Shown here: piece by piece, positions 53,504 to 64,000 of the stretch
Layout: each line of letters begins with the position of its first letter
How positions within the stretch are numbered: position 1 is the first letter of the stretch
Source: Rahnella variigena
Lineage (GTDB): Bacteria; Pseudomonadota; Gammaproteobacteria; Enterobacterales; Enterobacteriaceae
Assembly: GCF_003610915.1 (NCBI RefSeq)
Contig: NZ_NSDJ01000001.1
Location: 3,720,001 to 3,784,000 of the forward strand
Reading direction: 5' to 3'
DNA: 64,000 nucleotides
The notes under the pieces: generated by a model
The model's input: only the letters and a program-made list of their open reading frames with translations
The model's database searches: none
What the model was told of the DNA's origin: nothing
Position numbers and translations under genes: made by a program

Positions 53504-53679
53504 TTGTATCTCCGGTTATGTAGGGTGTTACAGAATGTGGCACCGGAAATCCATGCGGGAGCAGTACAGATCCACGCTATGTTTGCGGGTGCCTGCCATC
53601 CTTGACTTATAACGTCCTGACTCGCTGTGAAACAAGTCCGCCAGGCGGACCCAAATTGAATCATATTGAAAACGAATGA

Positions 53680-53740
53680 ATCATAATGTGCGTGATGTTA
53701 ATAAACTGTGAAAGTTCTCACAGATTGAAAACGGTTACAT
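53680..53740 (-). promoter_or_regulatory. mglBAC promoter with CRP site and Gal operator
   Basis: On the minus strand TATGAT (53685-53680) is a 5/6 -10 box with an implied start at 53673. The CRP site TGTGA-AAGTTC-TCACA (53707-53722) is a perfect 10/10 match centred at -41.5. The Gal operator TGAAAACGGTTACA (53726-53739) fits TGNAANCGNTTNCA at every fixed position and is centred near -60. This is the known E. coli mgl layout: CRP activation and GalS/GalR repression. Confidence 0.85.
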
Positions 53741-53752
53741 CGCGTTATTTGA

Positions 53753-54784
53753 TCAATAAGTGACGGGCGCCACATTTTGCCACGGTGACACCGAATGGCG
53801 TCTGACCAGCGTCGGCATAAAACAATGCGATACGCCCGCAGATAGCTGTTCTGCCGCACCTTTTAGCGCCAGTTCGGTCGCCAGTGTTGCCATCGAAACG
53901 ATCGGATAGCGCACCGTCGTCATCTTCGGACTGGTATAACGGGCTATCGGAATATCATCAAAACCAATCAAAGAAAAATCGTCTGGAATGTTAATTCCGT
54001 TTTCTTTCAACACGGCCATCGCACCCGCCGCCATCGAATCGTTATACGCAAACACCGCACTCAGATGTAAATTACGGCCTAGCAATTCCACCATCGCCGC
54101 CTCCCCGCCCTGCAGATCCGGCGAACTTTGCGCCCGCCATGCGGCAGGTGGCGCATCACCGCTCTGATGTGCCTGCGTCATTGCCTGTGAGTAACCCTGA
54201 TAACGCTGCAAATCGTCTTCGATTCCGTGACTGGAACCGATATAACCAATGCGCTGATGACCCTGAGAAAGCAGTAAACGGGTCGCCATTTCCGCTCCGC
54301 TGACGTTATCGAGCCAGACGCAACGGTGTTCGTAGCCAGGAATAACCCGGTTAATCAGCACCATGCCGGAAACCTGATCCATAAAGCGGGAGAGCTCGTC
54401 ATCGCCCAGCGCTTTCGAATGCACAATCAGCGCGTTACAGCGTTGTCGAATCAAAACCTCAATAGCATGCCTTTCTTTTTCGGCAATATGATAGCTGTTA
54501 CCTATCAGGACATATTTCTGATGCTGCTGTGCAACGGTATCCACCGCTTTCACCAGCGCACCAAAAAACGGATCGGAAACGTCCATCACGACAACGCCAA
54601 TGGTGTCACTGCTTTGTGTTGCCAGCGCCTGCGCATTGGCATTTGGCCGGTATCCCAGCGTGGCGACCGCCTGTAAAACTTGTTCGCGCGCTTCTTTGCT
54701 GGCGATTGCCGGATTGTTCAGAACACGTGAAACGGTGGCGACAGAAACGCCCGCCAGCCGGGCGACATCACGAATGGTGACCAT
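53753..54784 (-). CDS. galS: HTH-type transcriptional regulator GalS (galactose isorepressor)
   Basis: The 343-residue LacI-family protein has the helix-turn-helix [20 protein letters not shown] at residues 3-22, the hinge [12 protein letters not shown], and a periplasmic-binding-protein-like sugar domain. It matches GalS (346) along its length, including [15 protein letters not shown] and [15 protein letters not shown]. It controls mglBAC and itself. It is immediately upstream of mglB, as in E. coli. GalR is the closest alternative, but gene context supports GalS. Confidence 0.94.
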   Translation of the reverse strand: MVTIRDVARLAGVSVATVSRVLNNPAIASKEAREQVLQAVATLGYRPNANAQALATQSSDTIGVVVMDVSDPFFGALVKAVDTVAQQHQKYVLIGNSYHIAEKERHAIEVLIRQRCNALIVHSKALGDDELSRFMDQVSGMVLINRVIPGYEHRCVWLDNVSGAEMATRLLLSQGHQRIGYIGSSHGIEDDLQRYQGYSQAMTQAHQSGDAPPAAWRAQSSPDLQGGEAAMVELLGRNLHLSAVFAYNDSMAAGAMAVLKENGINIPDDFSLIGFDDIPIARYTSPKMTTVRYPIVSMATLATELALKGAAEQLSAGVSHCFMPTLVRRHSVSPWQNVAPVTY

Positions 54785-54934
54785 GCGTCGCTCCGTGATC
54801 AGCCAGAGAATGGTAAGGAGGAATACGGAAATTTTTAACCCAGGAAGTAAAAAATGCAGACAAAGAGAAGCGAGGTGAAGTGCTCATGGCGTTTCCTTTA
54901 TTAGTGTAGTGGTCGTCGGACTGGCACGACCGCT

Positions 54935-54995
54935 ATCCTAATCATTTTGTGAAAACGCCTGCGTGAATCTCGTCACAGGAAAGAAAACGTTTACA
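54935..54995 (-). promoter_or_regulatory. galS promoter with CRP site and Gal operator
   Basis: On the minus strand TAGGAT (54940-54935) can serve as -10, giving a start near 54928. The CRP site CGTGA-ATCTCG-TCACA (54962-54977) is a 9/10 match centred at -41.5. The Gal operator AGAAAACGTTTACA (54982-54995) matches 9 of the 10 fixed bases and is centred at about -60. This repeats the mgl promoter layout and suggests autoregulation. Confidence 0.75.
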
Positions 54996-55054
54996 TACAA
55001 TTTTGCAACCTTCATCCCAAATCCATCATTTAGGATGATGTATCGACCTCAGGC

Positions 55055-56209
55055 TCAGGTGGTTTTCAGTTCTTCGCCCGCGGCTTTCGCCGTCAAAAGA
55101 CGCCACAACCATTCCACCGGCCCCTGCCTGAAACGGCGCAACCACAGCAGCGTCACCAGCAGATTACATGCCCAGACCAGCGGCACCAGCGCGACCAGTT
55201 GCAGGCGGTCGAAGTGCTGGTAGAAGCCGAAAATGTTGAAGAAGGTGGTGCAGATGAGTGTCTGTAACAGATAGTTGGTCAGCGCCATGCGACCAATCAT
55301 TGATACCCAGCGCGTCAGTCGCCAGCGGGAGATCTGCGGCCAGAAGACGTAACACAGCGCCAGATAGCTGACGGCCTGCATCAGCGAGCCAATTTCGCGC
55401 GGCACCTGCAATAAAAAACCACTCCAGCGGTAGTCCCAGCCGGTGCGATATTGCATATAAATCGCCGGGATTTGTATCAGCAATGAAAGCGGTAACAGCA
55501 CTGCGGCGACTTTACGGTAATGCGAGGGACGAAACCCGCCTTTCAGCCAGCCGCTGCGCATCAGACCGGAACCTATGAGCATTGCGCCCGCCAGTTCCCA
55601 GCCATATTGCGCCCCGATCGCCAGAAGACTCGACGACAGCAAATCGAGCCGGTTCTGAATCGCTTCCCAGCCGCCTTTCAGCCGCCAGTATTGTTCATAT
55701 TGAATCTCCGCCGGTCCCGGAAGCCAGAAACTGCCGGGCTTGGGCGAACTGATAAGCCCGAGCATGGCCAGTACCGCCACGCCAATCAGATACAAAATGA
55801 TGCCCGTTGAAATCAGCGACTGACTGCTGCGCCCTTCCCGCACCATCCGCCAGCACACCAGACCGATCAGTCCGTAAGACAGCAAAATATCGCCATCCCA
55901 CAGCAAGGTCGCGTGTAAAAATCCGCACAGCAACAGAATCGAAAGACGCGCCTGGATCCAGTGTTTACCACGCGGCAGCAACAAATACAGTCCGCCGCCA
56001 AACAGCATGGCGAACATCATCAGGAATTTACCCTGCGCGACGACGTCGAGCACCGCCCATGTCCAGGTATCAGAAGTCGAGGGAGTACCGGCAAATGCCG
56101 GATTCAGGTAAGCGGCTTTCGGTAAACCGAAGGCGCTGATATTGAGCAGAAGAATGCCAAAAATGGCGAGACCACGGGCAAAGTCGAGCGTGGCAATACG
56201 TGAGCGCAT
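55055..56209 (-). CDS. yeiB: DUF418 family inner-membrane protein YeiB
   Basis: The 384-residue protein matches YeiB (385). It has about ten transmembrane helices, the N-terminal RIATLDFARGLAIFGILLLN and the C-terminal DUF418 segment with GRMALTNYLLQTLICTTFF and RQGPVEWLWR. The biochemical function is unknown. The start is ATG 56209, giving the family N-terminus; a longer frame to a TTG at 56290 overlaps a hairpin and is rejected. It lies between folE and galS as in E. coli. Confidence 0.92.
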   Translation of the reverse strand: MRSRIATLDFARGLAIFGILLLNISAFGLPKAAYLNPAFAGTPSTSDTWTWAVLDVVAQGKFLMMFAMLFGGGLYLLLPRGKHWIQARLSILLLCGFLHATLLWDGDILLSYGLIGLVCWRMVREGRSSQSLISTGIILYLIGVAVLAMLGLISSPKPGSFWLPGPAEIQYEQYWRLKGGWEAIQNRLDLLSSSLLAIGAQYGWELAGAMLIGSGLMRSGWLKGGFRPSHYRKVAAVLLPLSLLIQIPAIYMQYRTGWDYRWSGFLLQVPREIGSLMQAVSYLALCYVFWPQISRWRLTRWVSMIGRMALTNYLLQTLICTTFFNIFGFYQHFDRLQLVALVPLVWACNLLVTLLWLRRFRQGPVEWLWRLLTAKAAGEELKTT

Positions 56210-56269
56210 ACCTGGCGTTCCTGTTAACGGTAAGGAGCTGATAATTGTGTGGGCTCCAGACAGACTAAC

Positions 56270-56288
56270 GGCACCCTGAAGGTGCCGC
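56270..56288 (-). other. Hairpin between folE and yeiB
   Basis: CGGCACC and GGTGCCG form a seven-pair stem with a 5-nt loop, about 40 nt past the folE stop. No T-run follows, so it is a weak terminator or processing site at best. Confidence 0.4.
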
Positions 56289-56323
56289 AATATTAAAGTG
56301 TCTGACTGTTTAAAACGCTGCTG

Positions 56324-56989
56324 TTAGCTGGCGTGTCTTACCGTTCTTAAAAATTCTTGACGCGTATTCTGGCTGGATTTGAAAAGTCCACCCAGAGACG
56401 TCGTGGTCGTTGCGCTGGTCGCGTCACGCACACCGCGCGCTTTCACGCAGTAATGCACCGCATCAATGGATACCGCCACGTTGGTGGTGCCGAGCAGGGT
56501 CTGCAAGGCCACCAGAATCTGCTGGGTCAGACGTTCCTGAACCTGCGGACGCTGCGAGAAGAACTGCACGATGCGGTTGATTTTCGACAAGCCAATCACG
56601 GTGTCTTTCGGGATATACGCCACGGTCGCTTTGCCGTCGATGGTCACGAAATGGTGTTCGCAGGTGCTGGTCAGCGTGATATCGCGCACGGTGACCATTT
56701 CATCCACTTTCATCTTATTTTCGATGACGGTGATTTTCGGGAAGTTGGCGTAATCGAGCCCGGAGAAGATTTCATCCACATACATCTTGGCGATGCGGTG
56801 CGGCGTTTCCGCCAGACTGTCATCGGAAAGATCCAGATTAAGAAGCTGCATGATACCGGTCATATGTTCCTGGATCCGCTGCTTGCGCGTTTCATTGTCG
56901 ATCGGCAAAGCTTCACGCAGAGGGGTTTCCAGACCACGGGCTAACAGGGCCTCGTGAACCATATTGGCTTCTTTACTCAGGATTGGCAT
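56324..56989 (-). CDS. folE: GTP cyclohydrolase I
   Basis: FolE opens the GTP ring to make 7,8-dihydroneopterin triphosphate, the first step of folate synthesis. The 221-residue product has the zinc ligands Cys110, His113 (STCEHHFVT) and Cys181 (HYCVKARG), plus [11 protein letters not shown] and [11 protein letters not shown]. It is nearly identical to the E. coli enzyme (222). It is upstream of yeiB and probably co-transcribed with it. Confidence 0.98.
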   Translation of the reverse strand: MPILSKEANMVHEALLARGLETPLREALPIDNETRKQRIQEHMTGIMQLLNLDLSDDSLAETPHRIAKMYVDEIFSGLDYANFPKITVIENKMKVDEMVTVRDITLTSTCEHHFVTIDGKATVAYIPKDTVIGLSKINRIVQFFSQRPQVQERLTQQILVALQTLLGTTNVAVSIDAVHYCVKARGVRDATSATTTTSLGGLFKSSQNTRQEFLRTVRHAS

Positions 56990-57115
56990 TCTTTCTTTCT
57001 CCGGCAGATGTAATCACTTTGACGCAGATCACGCTAAAGTGAGGTGGCTTACTGTAGAGGAGAGCCGGTTCAGAATCCAGTGAATGTGCGTCATGATGGA
57101 TGAAATAGCTGCAAC

Positions 57116-58243
57116 TTATCGGTTCTGCCGGAAGACCAGCGCCCCTGCAATAATGAAACCAGCCAGCGCGACGTACAACGCAGGCTCCAGCTGATGTGTC
57201 AGCGCGGTAGAAATCGCCGACAGAACCGGACCAAATAACTGACCCACGGCGTAACCGGTGGTCAGCAATCCGGCCATATAACGGCTGTGATTCGGCGCCA
57301 GTTCACGGCTGCACTGCAAAGCGAGCTGAACCACGCTGAGGAAACCGCCGCCGGTCAGCAATGCGCCGAGCACCAGACCGGTCACGCCAGGCACCACTTC
57401 CGCACATAAAATTCCCAGCCCCTGCGCCCATAATGTCAGCGCCAGACGTTTATGCGTCGTCAGGCGGTGCCGGGTCAGAATACCAATGATAATACCGATA
57501 ACCGCCGCGCCGCCAAACACCGGCCAGACGAACTGCGCGAACAGGCTGTCAGGAAAACGCGCACTCGCCATTTGCGATAAAAACGTCGCCGGAAGGATGT
57601 AACCAAAGCCCGCCAGACTGTAACTCCACACCAGACGTTTCAGCGCAGGCGTCATCACCAGCGGTTCCGTCGCCACATGGGAACGGTGCAGATCGCCTTT
57701 TCGCGGCAGGTTCGGGGTGATAATCGCCACAAAAATCAGCGCCAGCACGCCGTAGACGCACCAGGCCTGCGCCGAGCTCAGCTGCAAACTGTGGATACCG
57801 ACCGCTAACATGCCGCTGAGAAAAATTCCCGCCCCTGGCCCGGCGAATACCGCCGCACTCAGTGCCGGACGGCCATAATGCGCCAGCCGTTCGTTACACC
57901 ACGCCGACACCATCACCATCGCCCAGCCGCTGGTCCAGCCAATCATGAAGCGCACAATGCTGTGCAGCACTTCGCCGGAAATCACCGCGGATAATAACGT
58001 CAGAACTACCCCGCCCCACACGCCGAGCCACAGACGGCGTTCGAGATGTTTGCTGGCACGCATTCCATCGAATGCGCCGCAAAGATAACCGAGATAGTTG
58101 AAGGCCGCGACCAGCCCCGCGCCGGTCAGGCTGAACTGATGTTCAGCTATCATTAAAGGAACCTGCGGCGTAAAGGCGAAGCGCCCGATACCCATCGCGA
58201 CCACAAAAGCCAGAAAACCACTTAATGCAATACGAAAAGCCAT
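57116..58243 (-). CDS. YbfB/YjiJ-family MFS transporter
   Basis: This 375-residue protein is a major facilitator with about 12 transmembrane helices. It opens with RIALSGFLAFVVAMGIGRFAFTPQVPLM, the pattern of the YbfB/YjiJ family. The substrate is unknown. The start is ATG 58243 with GGAG 6 nt upstream; a longer frame to 58288 is rejected. It is transcribed away from the LysR gene across a 199-bp divergent region, a typical regulator-target pair. The gene is not part of the E. coli folE-yeiG locus. Confidence 0.85.
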   Translation of the reverse strand: MAFRIALSGFLAFVVAMGIGRFAFTPQVPLMIAEHQFSLTGAGLVAAFNYLGYLCGAFDGMRASKHLERRLWLGVWGGVVLTLLSAVISGEVLHSIVRFMIGWTSGWAMVMVSAWCNERLAHYGRPALSAAVFAGPGAGIFLSGMLAVGIHSLQLSSAQAWCVYGVLALIFVAIITPNLPRKGDLHRSHVATEPLVMTPALKRLVWSYSLAGFGYILPATFLSQMASARFPDSLFAQFVWPVFGGAAVIGIIIGILTRHRLTTHKRLALTLWAQGLGILCAEVVPGVTGLVLGALLTGGGFLSVVQLALQCSRELAPNHSRYMAGLLTTGYAVGQLFGPVLSAISTALTHQLEPALYVALAGFIIAGALVFRQNR

Positions 58244-58442
58244 AACTGCTCCGTCACAAGAAACCGCGATGCAACATATCAGAAACAATGAATAAACATA
58301 CTCAAAGCCTGTTGCCGAAAACAGCAGATTTCTTAAAAGAAAGTTAATTGGAAGTTGTGGCTATGATGCCTTATGAGTACAATCACGAAAACTGAATAAT
58401 ACAAACCAACTTGTTTACGATAAGAGAACACAGGAACCCATC

Positions 58443-59372
58443 ATGGATCTGACTCAGTTACGGATGTTTTGCTGCGTAGCGGAAACCGGTTCGCTGGCGC
58501 GTGCGGCAGAGCAGTTACACCGCGTGCCGTCAAACCTGACCACCCGTTTACGCCAGCTCGAACTCGAACTGGGCACTGATTTGTTCATCCGTGAAAAACA
58601 GCGCATCCGCCTTTCCGCGATGGGTCACAACTTCCTTAACTACGCCGAACGTATTCTGGCGCTGAGTGATGAAGCCATGAGCATCACACATGCCGGAGAA
58701 CCCGCCGGGAATTTCGCGCTGGGCTCGATGGAAAGCACGGCAGCAACGCGTCTGCCTTCGTTGCTGGCGGCCTATCATCAGAAATTCCCGCAGGTGGCAT
58801 TGTCGCTGGTGACCGCCACGTCCGGCGAAACCATCGACAGCGTGCGTGCGGGACGTCTCGCGGCGGCGCTGGTTGATGGCCCGATCGATTTTGACGACAT
58901 CAACGGTTGTATCTCTTTTCGCGAACGCATGGTGGTGATCAGTCCGCTGGGTGAATCACCGCTCGACGTGCCCGCGGGTCGCAGCGGTCATACCGTTTTT
59001 GCGTTTCGCCCGAGCTGTTCCTACCGCCAGCGTTTGCAGGGCTGGATTAAGCATATGAATGTGCCGGTTGCCAACACAATGGAGATCCAGTCCTATCATT
59101 CAATGATGGCCTGTGTCGCCAGTGGCGCGGGTATCGCGATGATCCCGCGTTCGGTACTGGAACAATTGCCCGGGCACGAACGGGTAGAAATTCACGAAAT
59201 TCCGGATGAGTTCGCCGATACCGCCACCTGGCTTATCTGGCGCAGGGATGCGTTCAGCCCGAATGTCCGGGCGCTGAAAGAACTGATTATCGAACAGAAT
59301 GACGGTGTGATCCCGTTACTGAAACACCCGCTGGCTGGCGAACATGACCCGGCTTTGCATCCGACGTATTAA
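58443..59372 (+). CDS. LysR-family transcriptional regulator (PtrR/YneJ-like)
   Basis: The 309-residue protein is a LysR regulator. The N-terminal helix-turn-helix covers about residues 4-60 (DLTQLRMFCCVAETGSLARA onward, RVPSNLTTRLRQLELELG). A periplasmic-binding-protein-type effector domain follows. It resembles E. coli YneJ/PtrR in HRVPSNLTTR, GSMESTAATRLP and GAGIAMIPRSVLE. It lies between a divergent MFS gene and frmA (44 nt upstream of frmA) and could control either. The effector is unknown. Confidence 0.85.
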   Translation: MDLTQLRMFCCVAETGSLARAAEQLHRVPSNLTTRLRQLELELGTDLFIREKQRIRLSAMGHNFLNYAERILALSDEAMSITHAGEPAGNFALGSMESTAATRLPSLLAAYHQKFPQVALSLVTATSGETIDSVRAGRLAAALVDGPIDFDDINGCISFRERMVVISPLGESPLDVPAGRSGHTVFAFRPSCSYRQRLQGWIKHMNVPVANTMEIQSYHSMMACVASGAGIAMIPRSVLEQLPGHERVEIHEIPDEFADTATWLIWRRDAFSPNVRALKELIIEQNDGVIPLLKHPLAGEHDPALHPTY

Positions 59373-59392
59373 CCTGAAATCTAATTAAGTAA

Positions 59393-60541
<1,149 letters not shown>

Positions 60542-60552
60542 GGAATGTTTCG

Positions 60553-61410
60553 ATGAGCAGCTCGATTGAACTACTCGAAGAACACCGGATGTTTGGCGGC
60601 TGGCAGCAGCGCTACCGTCATACGTCAGCGAGCCTGAATTGCAGCATGACGTTCAGCATTTATCTGCCACCGGCAAAAGACGATGCACCGCCGCCGGTAC
60701 TTTACTGGCTGTCGGGCCTGACCTGTAATGATGAAAACTTCACCCTTAAAGCCGGGGCGCAGCGCGTCGCGGCTGAGCTTGGGCTGATTCTGGTGATGCC
60801 GGACACCAGCCCGCGCGGTGAAGGTGTCGCCAACGACGACGGTTACGATCTCGGTCAGGGTGCAGGTTTTTACCTGAACGCCACGCAGTCGCCGTGGGCA
60901 GCGCATTACCGGATGTACGATTACCTGCTCGATGAGTTACCTGCGCTGATCAGCGGGCATTTCAAGGTCAGCGACCGGCAGTCAATCTTCGGCCATTCGA
61001 TGGGTGGCCACGGCGCGCTGATGCTGGCGTTGCGTAATCCGCAGCGTTTCTGTTCTGTGTCCGCGTTTGCACCGATTGTGAACCCGGCTCAGGTGCCGTG
61101 GGGGCGTAAAGCTTTCACTGCGTATCTGGGGGATGACGAAAGCCAGTGGCTGCAATACGACAGTTGCCACCTGCTGAGTGCATTGCCAGCGGATCAGAAA
61201 ACGTTCCCGATTTTAGTTGATCAGGGCGACGACGATCAGTTCCTGGCGGATCAGTTGCAGCCGTCAAAGCTGGCAGAAATCGCCCGTCAGCGCGGCTGGC
61301 CTTTACAGCTGCGCGCTCAGCCGGGATACGATCACAGTTACTTCACGATTGCCTCGTTTGTGGAAGATCACCTGCGATTCCATGCGGAGTTTTTGCACTC
61401 TGGGGCATGA
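60553..61410 (+). CDS. yeiG: S-formylglutathione hydrolase (YeiG type)
   Basis: The enzyme hydrolyses S-formylglutathione to formate and glutathione. The 285-residue alpha/beta hydrolase has the nucleophile Ser149 in GHSMGGHGA, an aspartate in DQGDDDQFL (223-231) and His261 in GYDHSYF. The sequence is closest to E. coli YeiG ([36 protein letters not shown]), which lies next to folE in E. coli. Here it forms an operon with frmA. FrmB is the functional alternative name. Confidence 0.94.
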   Translation: MSSSIELLEEHRMFGGWQQRYRHTSASLNCSMTFSIYLPPAKDDAPPPVLYWLSGLTCNDENFTLKAGAQRVAAELGLILVMPDTSPRGEGVANDDGYDLGQGAGFYLNATQSPWAAHYRMYDYLLDELPALISGHFKVSDRQSIFGHSMGGHGALMLALRNPQRFCSVSAFAPIVNPAQVPWGRKAFTAYLGDDESQWLQYDSCHLLSALPADQKTFPILVDQGDDDQFLADQLQPSKLAEIARQRGWPLQLRAQPGYDHSYFTIASFVEDHLRFHAEFLHSGA

Positions 61411-61493
61411 GTGCGTAATGCCTTTTGATGCTGAATGAGAAAATTTCGGTTTCTCAATGGCAGTGATCACCTGATTCATTGCGTCGAAACCGC

Positions 61494-61523
61494 CCAAAAG
61501 GGGAAGTGCTTTTCCCCTTTTGG
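61494..61523. terminator. 12-bp hairpin after yeiG
   Basis: CCAAAAGGGGAA and TTCCCCTTTTGG form a perfect stem with loop GTGCTT, 84 nt past the yeiG stop. Internal T and A runs make it terminator-like on both strands, but no long T-run follows. Confidence 0.5.
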
Positions 61524-61890
61524 ATTTCCCCTCGCTTTTTAACTCCCCGCTATCGCTGTCACGACGGACATGTTCTGGTACATCAGTGAGTGGCGCAAAA
61601 TGTCATCGCTTTGCGATTCCCTCATTTCAGGATTCGAGCCTTGGGTCTCGAACCATTCATTCGGTGCCATTTTTGATCGCGTCAATCAACTTTTTTAAAA
61701 GATGAAAAACTGTCCGCTGTGATTTTAAGATCATGCGGGCGATTCAGAAAGCTTGCTGAATGAGAGGTTGCAGACCCAAGGCTGCAATCCCGAAATGAAG
61801 GCACCGCCTGGCGGCAAGATTTCCAGCCTGTCGCGGTGATACCTGAAACATAGCCAGCGAGCGGAGCGTGCAGTTTGAGACGTGGAGATT

Positions 61891-61920
61891 CCAAAGAGGG
61901 CTCGTCTTAGCCCTCTTTGG
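61891..61920. other. 12-bp hairpin within the repeat region
   Basis: CCAAAGAGGGCT-CGTCTT-AGCCCTCTTTGG is a perfect 12-pair stem. It resembles the hairpin at 61494-61523 in layout and may mark the opposite side of the same repeat structure. Confidence 0.6.
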
Positions 61921-62018
61921 TCGGTTTCAAACACAGCAGGTCATGTGAAAGTTGTTATTAAGAAACCGAAATCTTCGAGATTCAGTTAAAAAAGGGGGCT
62001 TTGGGGATCCCTAAAATC

Positions 62019-62951
62019 TCAATTCTTCAATTTCGGATCCAGCGCATCCCTTAACCCATCCCCCAGCAAATTAAACGCCAGTACGGTCAGGAATATCGCC
62101 AGACTTGGGAATATTGCCACGTGCGGCGCCATGACCATATCGGCGCGGGCCTCGTTGAGCATCGCGCCCCACTCCGGCGTTGGCGGCTGTGCGCCCATTC
62201 CGAGGAACGACAGGCTGGCAGCGGTGATAATCGATGTGCCGATACGCATGGTGAAATACACCACGATTGATGACAACGTGCCCGGCAGAATATGACGGAA
62301 CAAAATTGTCGCGTCGGATGCGCCGATACTGCGCGCCGATTCAATATAGGTTTGCTGTTTGAGCACCAGCGTGTTGCCGCGAACAAGACGTGCGAATGCC
62401 GGGATACTGAAGATAGCGACCGCGATGATCACGTTCGACATACCGTTGCCCATCACCGCCACCACGGCAATCGCCAGCAGAATACCGGGGAAGGCAAACA
62501 GCACGTCGCAAACGCGCATGGTGATACGGTCCCACCAGCCTTCGTAGTATCCGGCCAGTAATCCGAACACCGTGCCGATCGCTGCGCCGAGCACCACAGA
62601 AAGTACGCCCGCGGTGAGTGATATCCGCGTGCCCATCAGAATCCGGCTGAAAATATCGCGCCCCAGTGAATCCACGCCGAGCCAGTGGATCAGCGACGGG
62701 CCTTCGTTCAGACGGTCATAATCGAAATAGTTTTCCGGATCAAACGGCACCAGCCACGGCGCAAAAATCGCGGCGACAATCAGTAACAGGATAAAAGCAC
62801 CCGCTATCATCGCAATATGCTGCCTGCGGAAACGCCGCCAGAACGCTTTCCACGGTGTGCGAACCGCCTGTGATTGCGCAGTTCCCGGTGTGATAATCGG
62901 CAAACTCGCGAGTACGGCATTTCGCCGCCAGTTTTTCATGCGTTCACTCAC
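62019..62951 (-). CDS. gsiD: Glutathione ABC transporter permease GsiD
   Basis: GsiD is one of two permeases of the GsiABCD glutathione importer. The 310-residue product matches E. coli GsiD (303). It has an N-terminal cytoplasmic stretch, about six helices, and the ATPase-docking loop [20 protein letters not shown]. The C-terminus [18 protein letters not shown] is diagnostic. Its start overlaps the gsiC stop by 4 nt. It is the last gene of the operon. Confidence 0.95.
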   Translation of the reverse strand: MSERMKNWRRNAVLASLPIITPGTAQSQAVRTPWKAFWRRFRRQHIAMIAGAFILLLIVAAIFAPWLVPFDPENYFDYDRLNEGPSLIHWLGVDSLGRDIFSRILMGTRISLTAGVLSVVLGAAIGTVFGLLAGYYEGWWDRITMRVCDVLFAFPGILLAIAVVAVMGNGMSNVIIAVAIFSIPAFARLVRGNTLVLKQQTYIESARSIGASDATILFRHILPGTLSSIVVYFTMRIGTSIITAASLSFLGMGAQPPTPEWGAMLNEARADMVMAPHVAIFPSLAIFLTVLAFNLLGDGLRDALDPKLKN

Positions 62952-63868
62952 TTGTATCGGATGGAAGGGTTGATGACGGCGTACAGCATGTCCACCAGCA
63001 GATTGATGAGGATGAACTCCAGCGAGAACAGCAGCACTTCTGCCTGTATCACCGGATAATCACGCATCTCAACGGAATCGACCAGCAACCGCCCTAATCC
63101 CGGCCAGTTGAAGACTTTTTCCACGACAATCGAGCCGCCAAGCAGGAAGCCAAATTGCAGCCCCATCATGGTGACCACCGGGATCATCGCGTTTCGCAGA
63201 CCGTGTTTAACCACCACCGCAGCCTCATGCACGCCTTTAGCCCGTGCGGTGCGCATGTAATCTTCCTGCATGACCTCGACAAATGAAGCTCGGGTAAAGC
63301 GGGCCATGATCGCCGCCACGGCAGCGCCAAGCGTTATGGAGGGCAGAATGTAATGCTGCCAGCTGTCAGCACCCACCGTCGGCAACCAGCCCAGTTCAAC
63401 GGAAAAGATTTGCATCAGCAACATGCCCAGCGCAAACGCCGGGAAGGAAATACCAGAGACGGCCAGCGCCATACCAAGACGATCCGGCCAGCGGTTACGC
63501 CACACGGCAGACACCACGCCAATGACCAGCCCGAAAATCACCGACCACAGCATACTGGTCATCGTCAGCCAGAAAGTCGGCATAAAGCGGGAACTGATTT
63601 CATCAATGACCGGGCGTTTTGACACCATCGAGTGACCGAAATCACCGGTCAGCGCATTGCCAAAGAAAGTGAGGAATTGCTGATAAAGCGGTTTATCCAG
63701 CCCGAGATCCTGACGTACCAGCTCTACAACGCTGGCATCAGCGTCCTGTCCGGCCATCAGCCGCGCCGGATCGCCCGGCAGCAGATGCACAAATAAAAAC
63801 ACCAGCACCGCCACAATCAGCAGTGTCGGGATCAGTCCGAGTAATCGTTTTAAAAAATAATTAAGCAT
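62948..63868 (-). CDS. gsiC: Glutathione ABC transporter permease GsiC
   Basis: The 306-residue permease equals E. coli GsiC. It begins [20 protein letters not shown] and carries [13 protein letters not shown] and the docking loop [20 protein letters not shown] of the dipeptide/oligopeptide permease family. The related Dpp and Opp systems are alternatives, but the closest match and the partner gsiD point to glutathione. Confidence 0.94.
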   Translation of the reverse strand: MLNYFLKRLLGLIPTLLIVAVLVFLFVHLLPGDPARLMAGQDADASVVELVRQDLGLDKPLYQQFLTFFGNALTGDFGHSMVSKRPVIDEISSRFMPTFWLTMTSMLWSVIFGLVIGVVSAVWRNRWPDRLGMALAVSGISFPAFALGMLLMQIFSVELGWLPTVGADSWQHYILPSITLGAAVAAIMARFTRASFVEVMQEDYMRTARAKGVHEAAVVVKHGLRNAMIPVVTMMGLQFGFLLGGSIVVEKVFNWPGLGRLLVDSVEMRDYPVIQAEVLLFSLEFILINLLVDMLYAVINPSIRYK

Positions 63869-63927
63869 GATTCGCTGTCTGTGATTTCACGGTTCGACAT
63901 CCATGTTCCGGACCCGGAACACACGAG

Positions 63928-63963
63928 TTCAGGGCGTGCACGCTGTGCGCCACACGCCCTGAA
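63928..63963 (-). other. Hairpin in the gsiB-gsiC gap
   Basis: TTCAGGGCGTG and CACGCCCTGAA form an 11-pair stem with a 14-nt loop, 15 nt past the gsiB stop. No T-run follows. Such hairpins after binding-protein genes often stabilise the upstream mRNA, giving more binding protein than permease. Confidence 0.6.
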
Positions 63964-63977
63964 AGCTTCACCGCGTA

Positions 63978-64000
63978 TTATTTCACGTCTGCATCATCAA
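63978..64000 (-). CDS. gsiB: C-terminal end of glutathione-binding protein GsiB (partial)
   Basis: Only the last six codons are in the window: the minus strand reads DDADVK followed by TAA at 63980-63978. The assignment to GsiB rests on position, directly upstream of gsiC, rather than on sequence. Confidence 0.55.

Larger units (their letters stand above)
61411..62018. repeat. Non-coding region with nested inverted repeats between yeiG and gsiD
   Basis: No credible gene lies in these 608 bp. Two similar ~34-bp elements (61621-61654 and 61766-61799) are in inverted orientation, each with a hairpin. The first is TTCGAG-CCTTGGGT-CTCGAA; the second is TTGCAG-ACCCAAGG-CTGCAA. The stems differ by paired changes while the loop is conserved. 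An outer inverted pair lies at 61441-61454 and 61961-61974 (AAATTTCGGTTTCT and its complement, 13/14). Two further perfect hairpins lie at 61494-61523 and 61891-61920. Short overlapping frames on both strands reflect the repeats, not genes. Confidence 0.7.

Noticed and set aside
61520..61934. Overlapping small frames on both strands between yeiG and gsiD, with similar segments such as PSFxDxSLGS
   Set aside because: The similarity follows from the inverted DNA repeats. The conserved feature is the hairpin, not a reading frame with a start signal.

Overview
This 64 kb window is ordinary-looking chromosome of an enterobacterium (order Enterobacterales). Nearly every gene matches a well-known Escherichia coli family at close to full length, and most of the gene order matches two E. 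coli chromosomal segments. The five ERIC (enterobacterial repetitive intergenic consensus) elements, the gene content and moderate GC suggest a Yersiniaceae-type genus such as Rahnella or a relative. The genus is an inference; the order is secure. There is no prophage, plasmid, IS element, CRISPR array, rRNA or tRNA that I can recognise.

Layout. (1) 1-7.6 kb, minus strand: an anaerobic DMSO/selenate-reductase-type operon with two Tat-exported molybdenum catalytic subunits (YnfE-like and DmsA/YnfF-like), then DmsB, DmsC, the chaperone DmsD and a NapF-like ferredoxin cut by the window edge. A well-placed FNR site lies in front. (2) 7.7-15.5 kb, minus strand: serS, rarA, lolA, ftsK, lrp. (3) 16.2-22 kb, plus strand: trxB, cydD, cydC, aat, infA. 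(4) 22-31 kb: clpA/clpS (minus), cspD and ybjX (plus), ybjD OLD-family nuclease (minus), lysO (plus). (5) 29.6-44.4 kb: hcp-hcr, poxB, ltaE, ybjT, ybjS, amiD-ybjQ (minus), ybjP, and the arginine transporter artPIQM plus artJ. (6) 44.6-61.4 kb: cdd, maeA, sanA, a ~1 kb block of ~258 bp tandem repeats, mglBAC (minus), galS, yeiB, folE, an MFS transporter (minus), then a LysR regulator, frmA and yeiG (plus). (7) 61.4-64 kb: a ~600 bp non-coding block of inverted repeats, then gsiD, gsiC and the last codons of gsiB (minus).

How it works together. Respiratory and nitrosative functions cluster at both ends of the first segment: the FNR-type dms/ynf operon, cydDC for cytochrome bd assembly, hcp-hcr with an FNR site and an NsrR site, and poxB for stationary-phase acetate formation. 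The galactose transporter and its repressor show matching promoter architectures (CRP near -41.5, Gal operator near -60). artJ has a canonical pair of ARG boxes and cdd has a CRP site. frmA and yeiG together form a complete glutathione-dependent formaldehyde detoxification route.

Compared with E. coli, the blocks dms-to-artJ and cdd-to-yeiG are fused here, with an ERIC element at the junction between artJ and cdd. Several genes found between these neighbours in E. coli are absent (macAB, aqpZ, serW, yeiS-preT-preA). The most unusual structures are the sanA-derived tandem repeat array with a TolA-like C-terminal extension on SanA, and the inverted repeats beside gsiD, whose hairpins carry compensatory base changes. 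I did not find a convincing novel multi-gene system.
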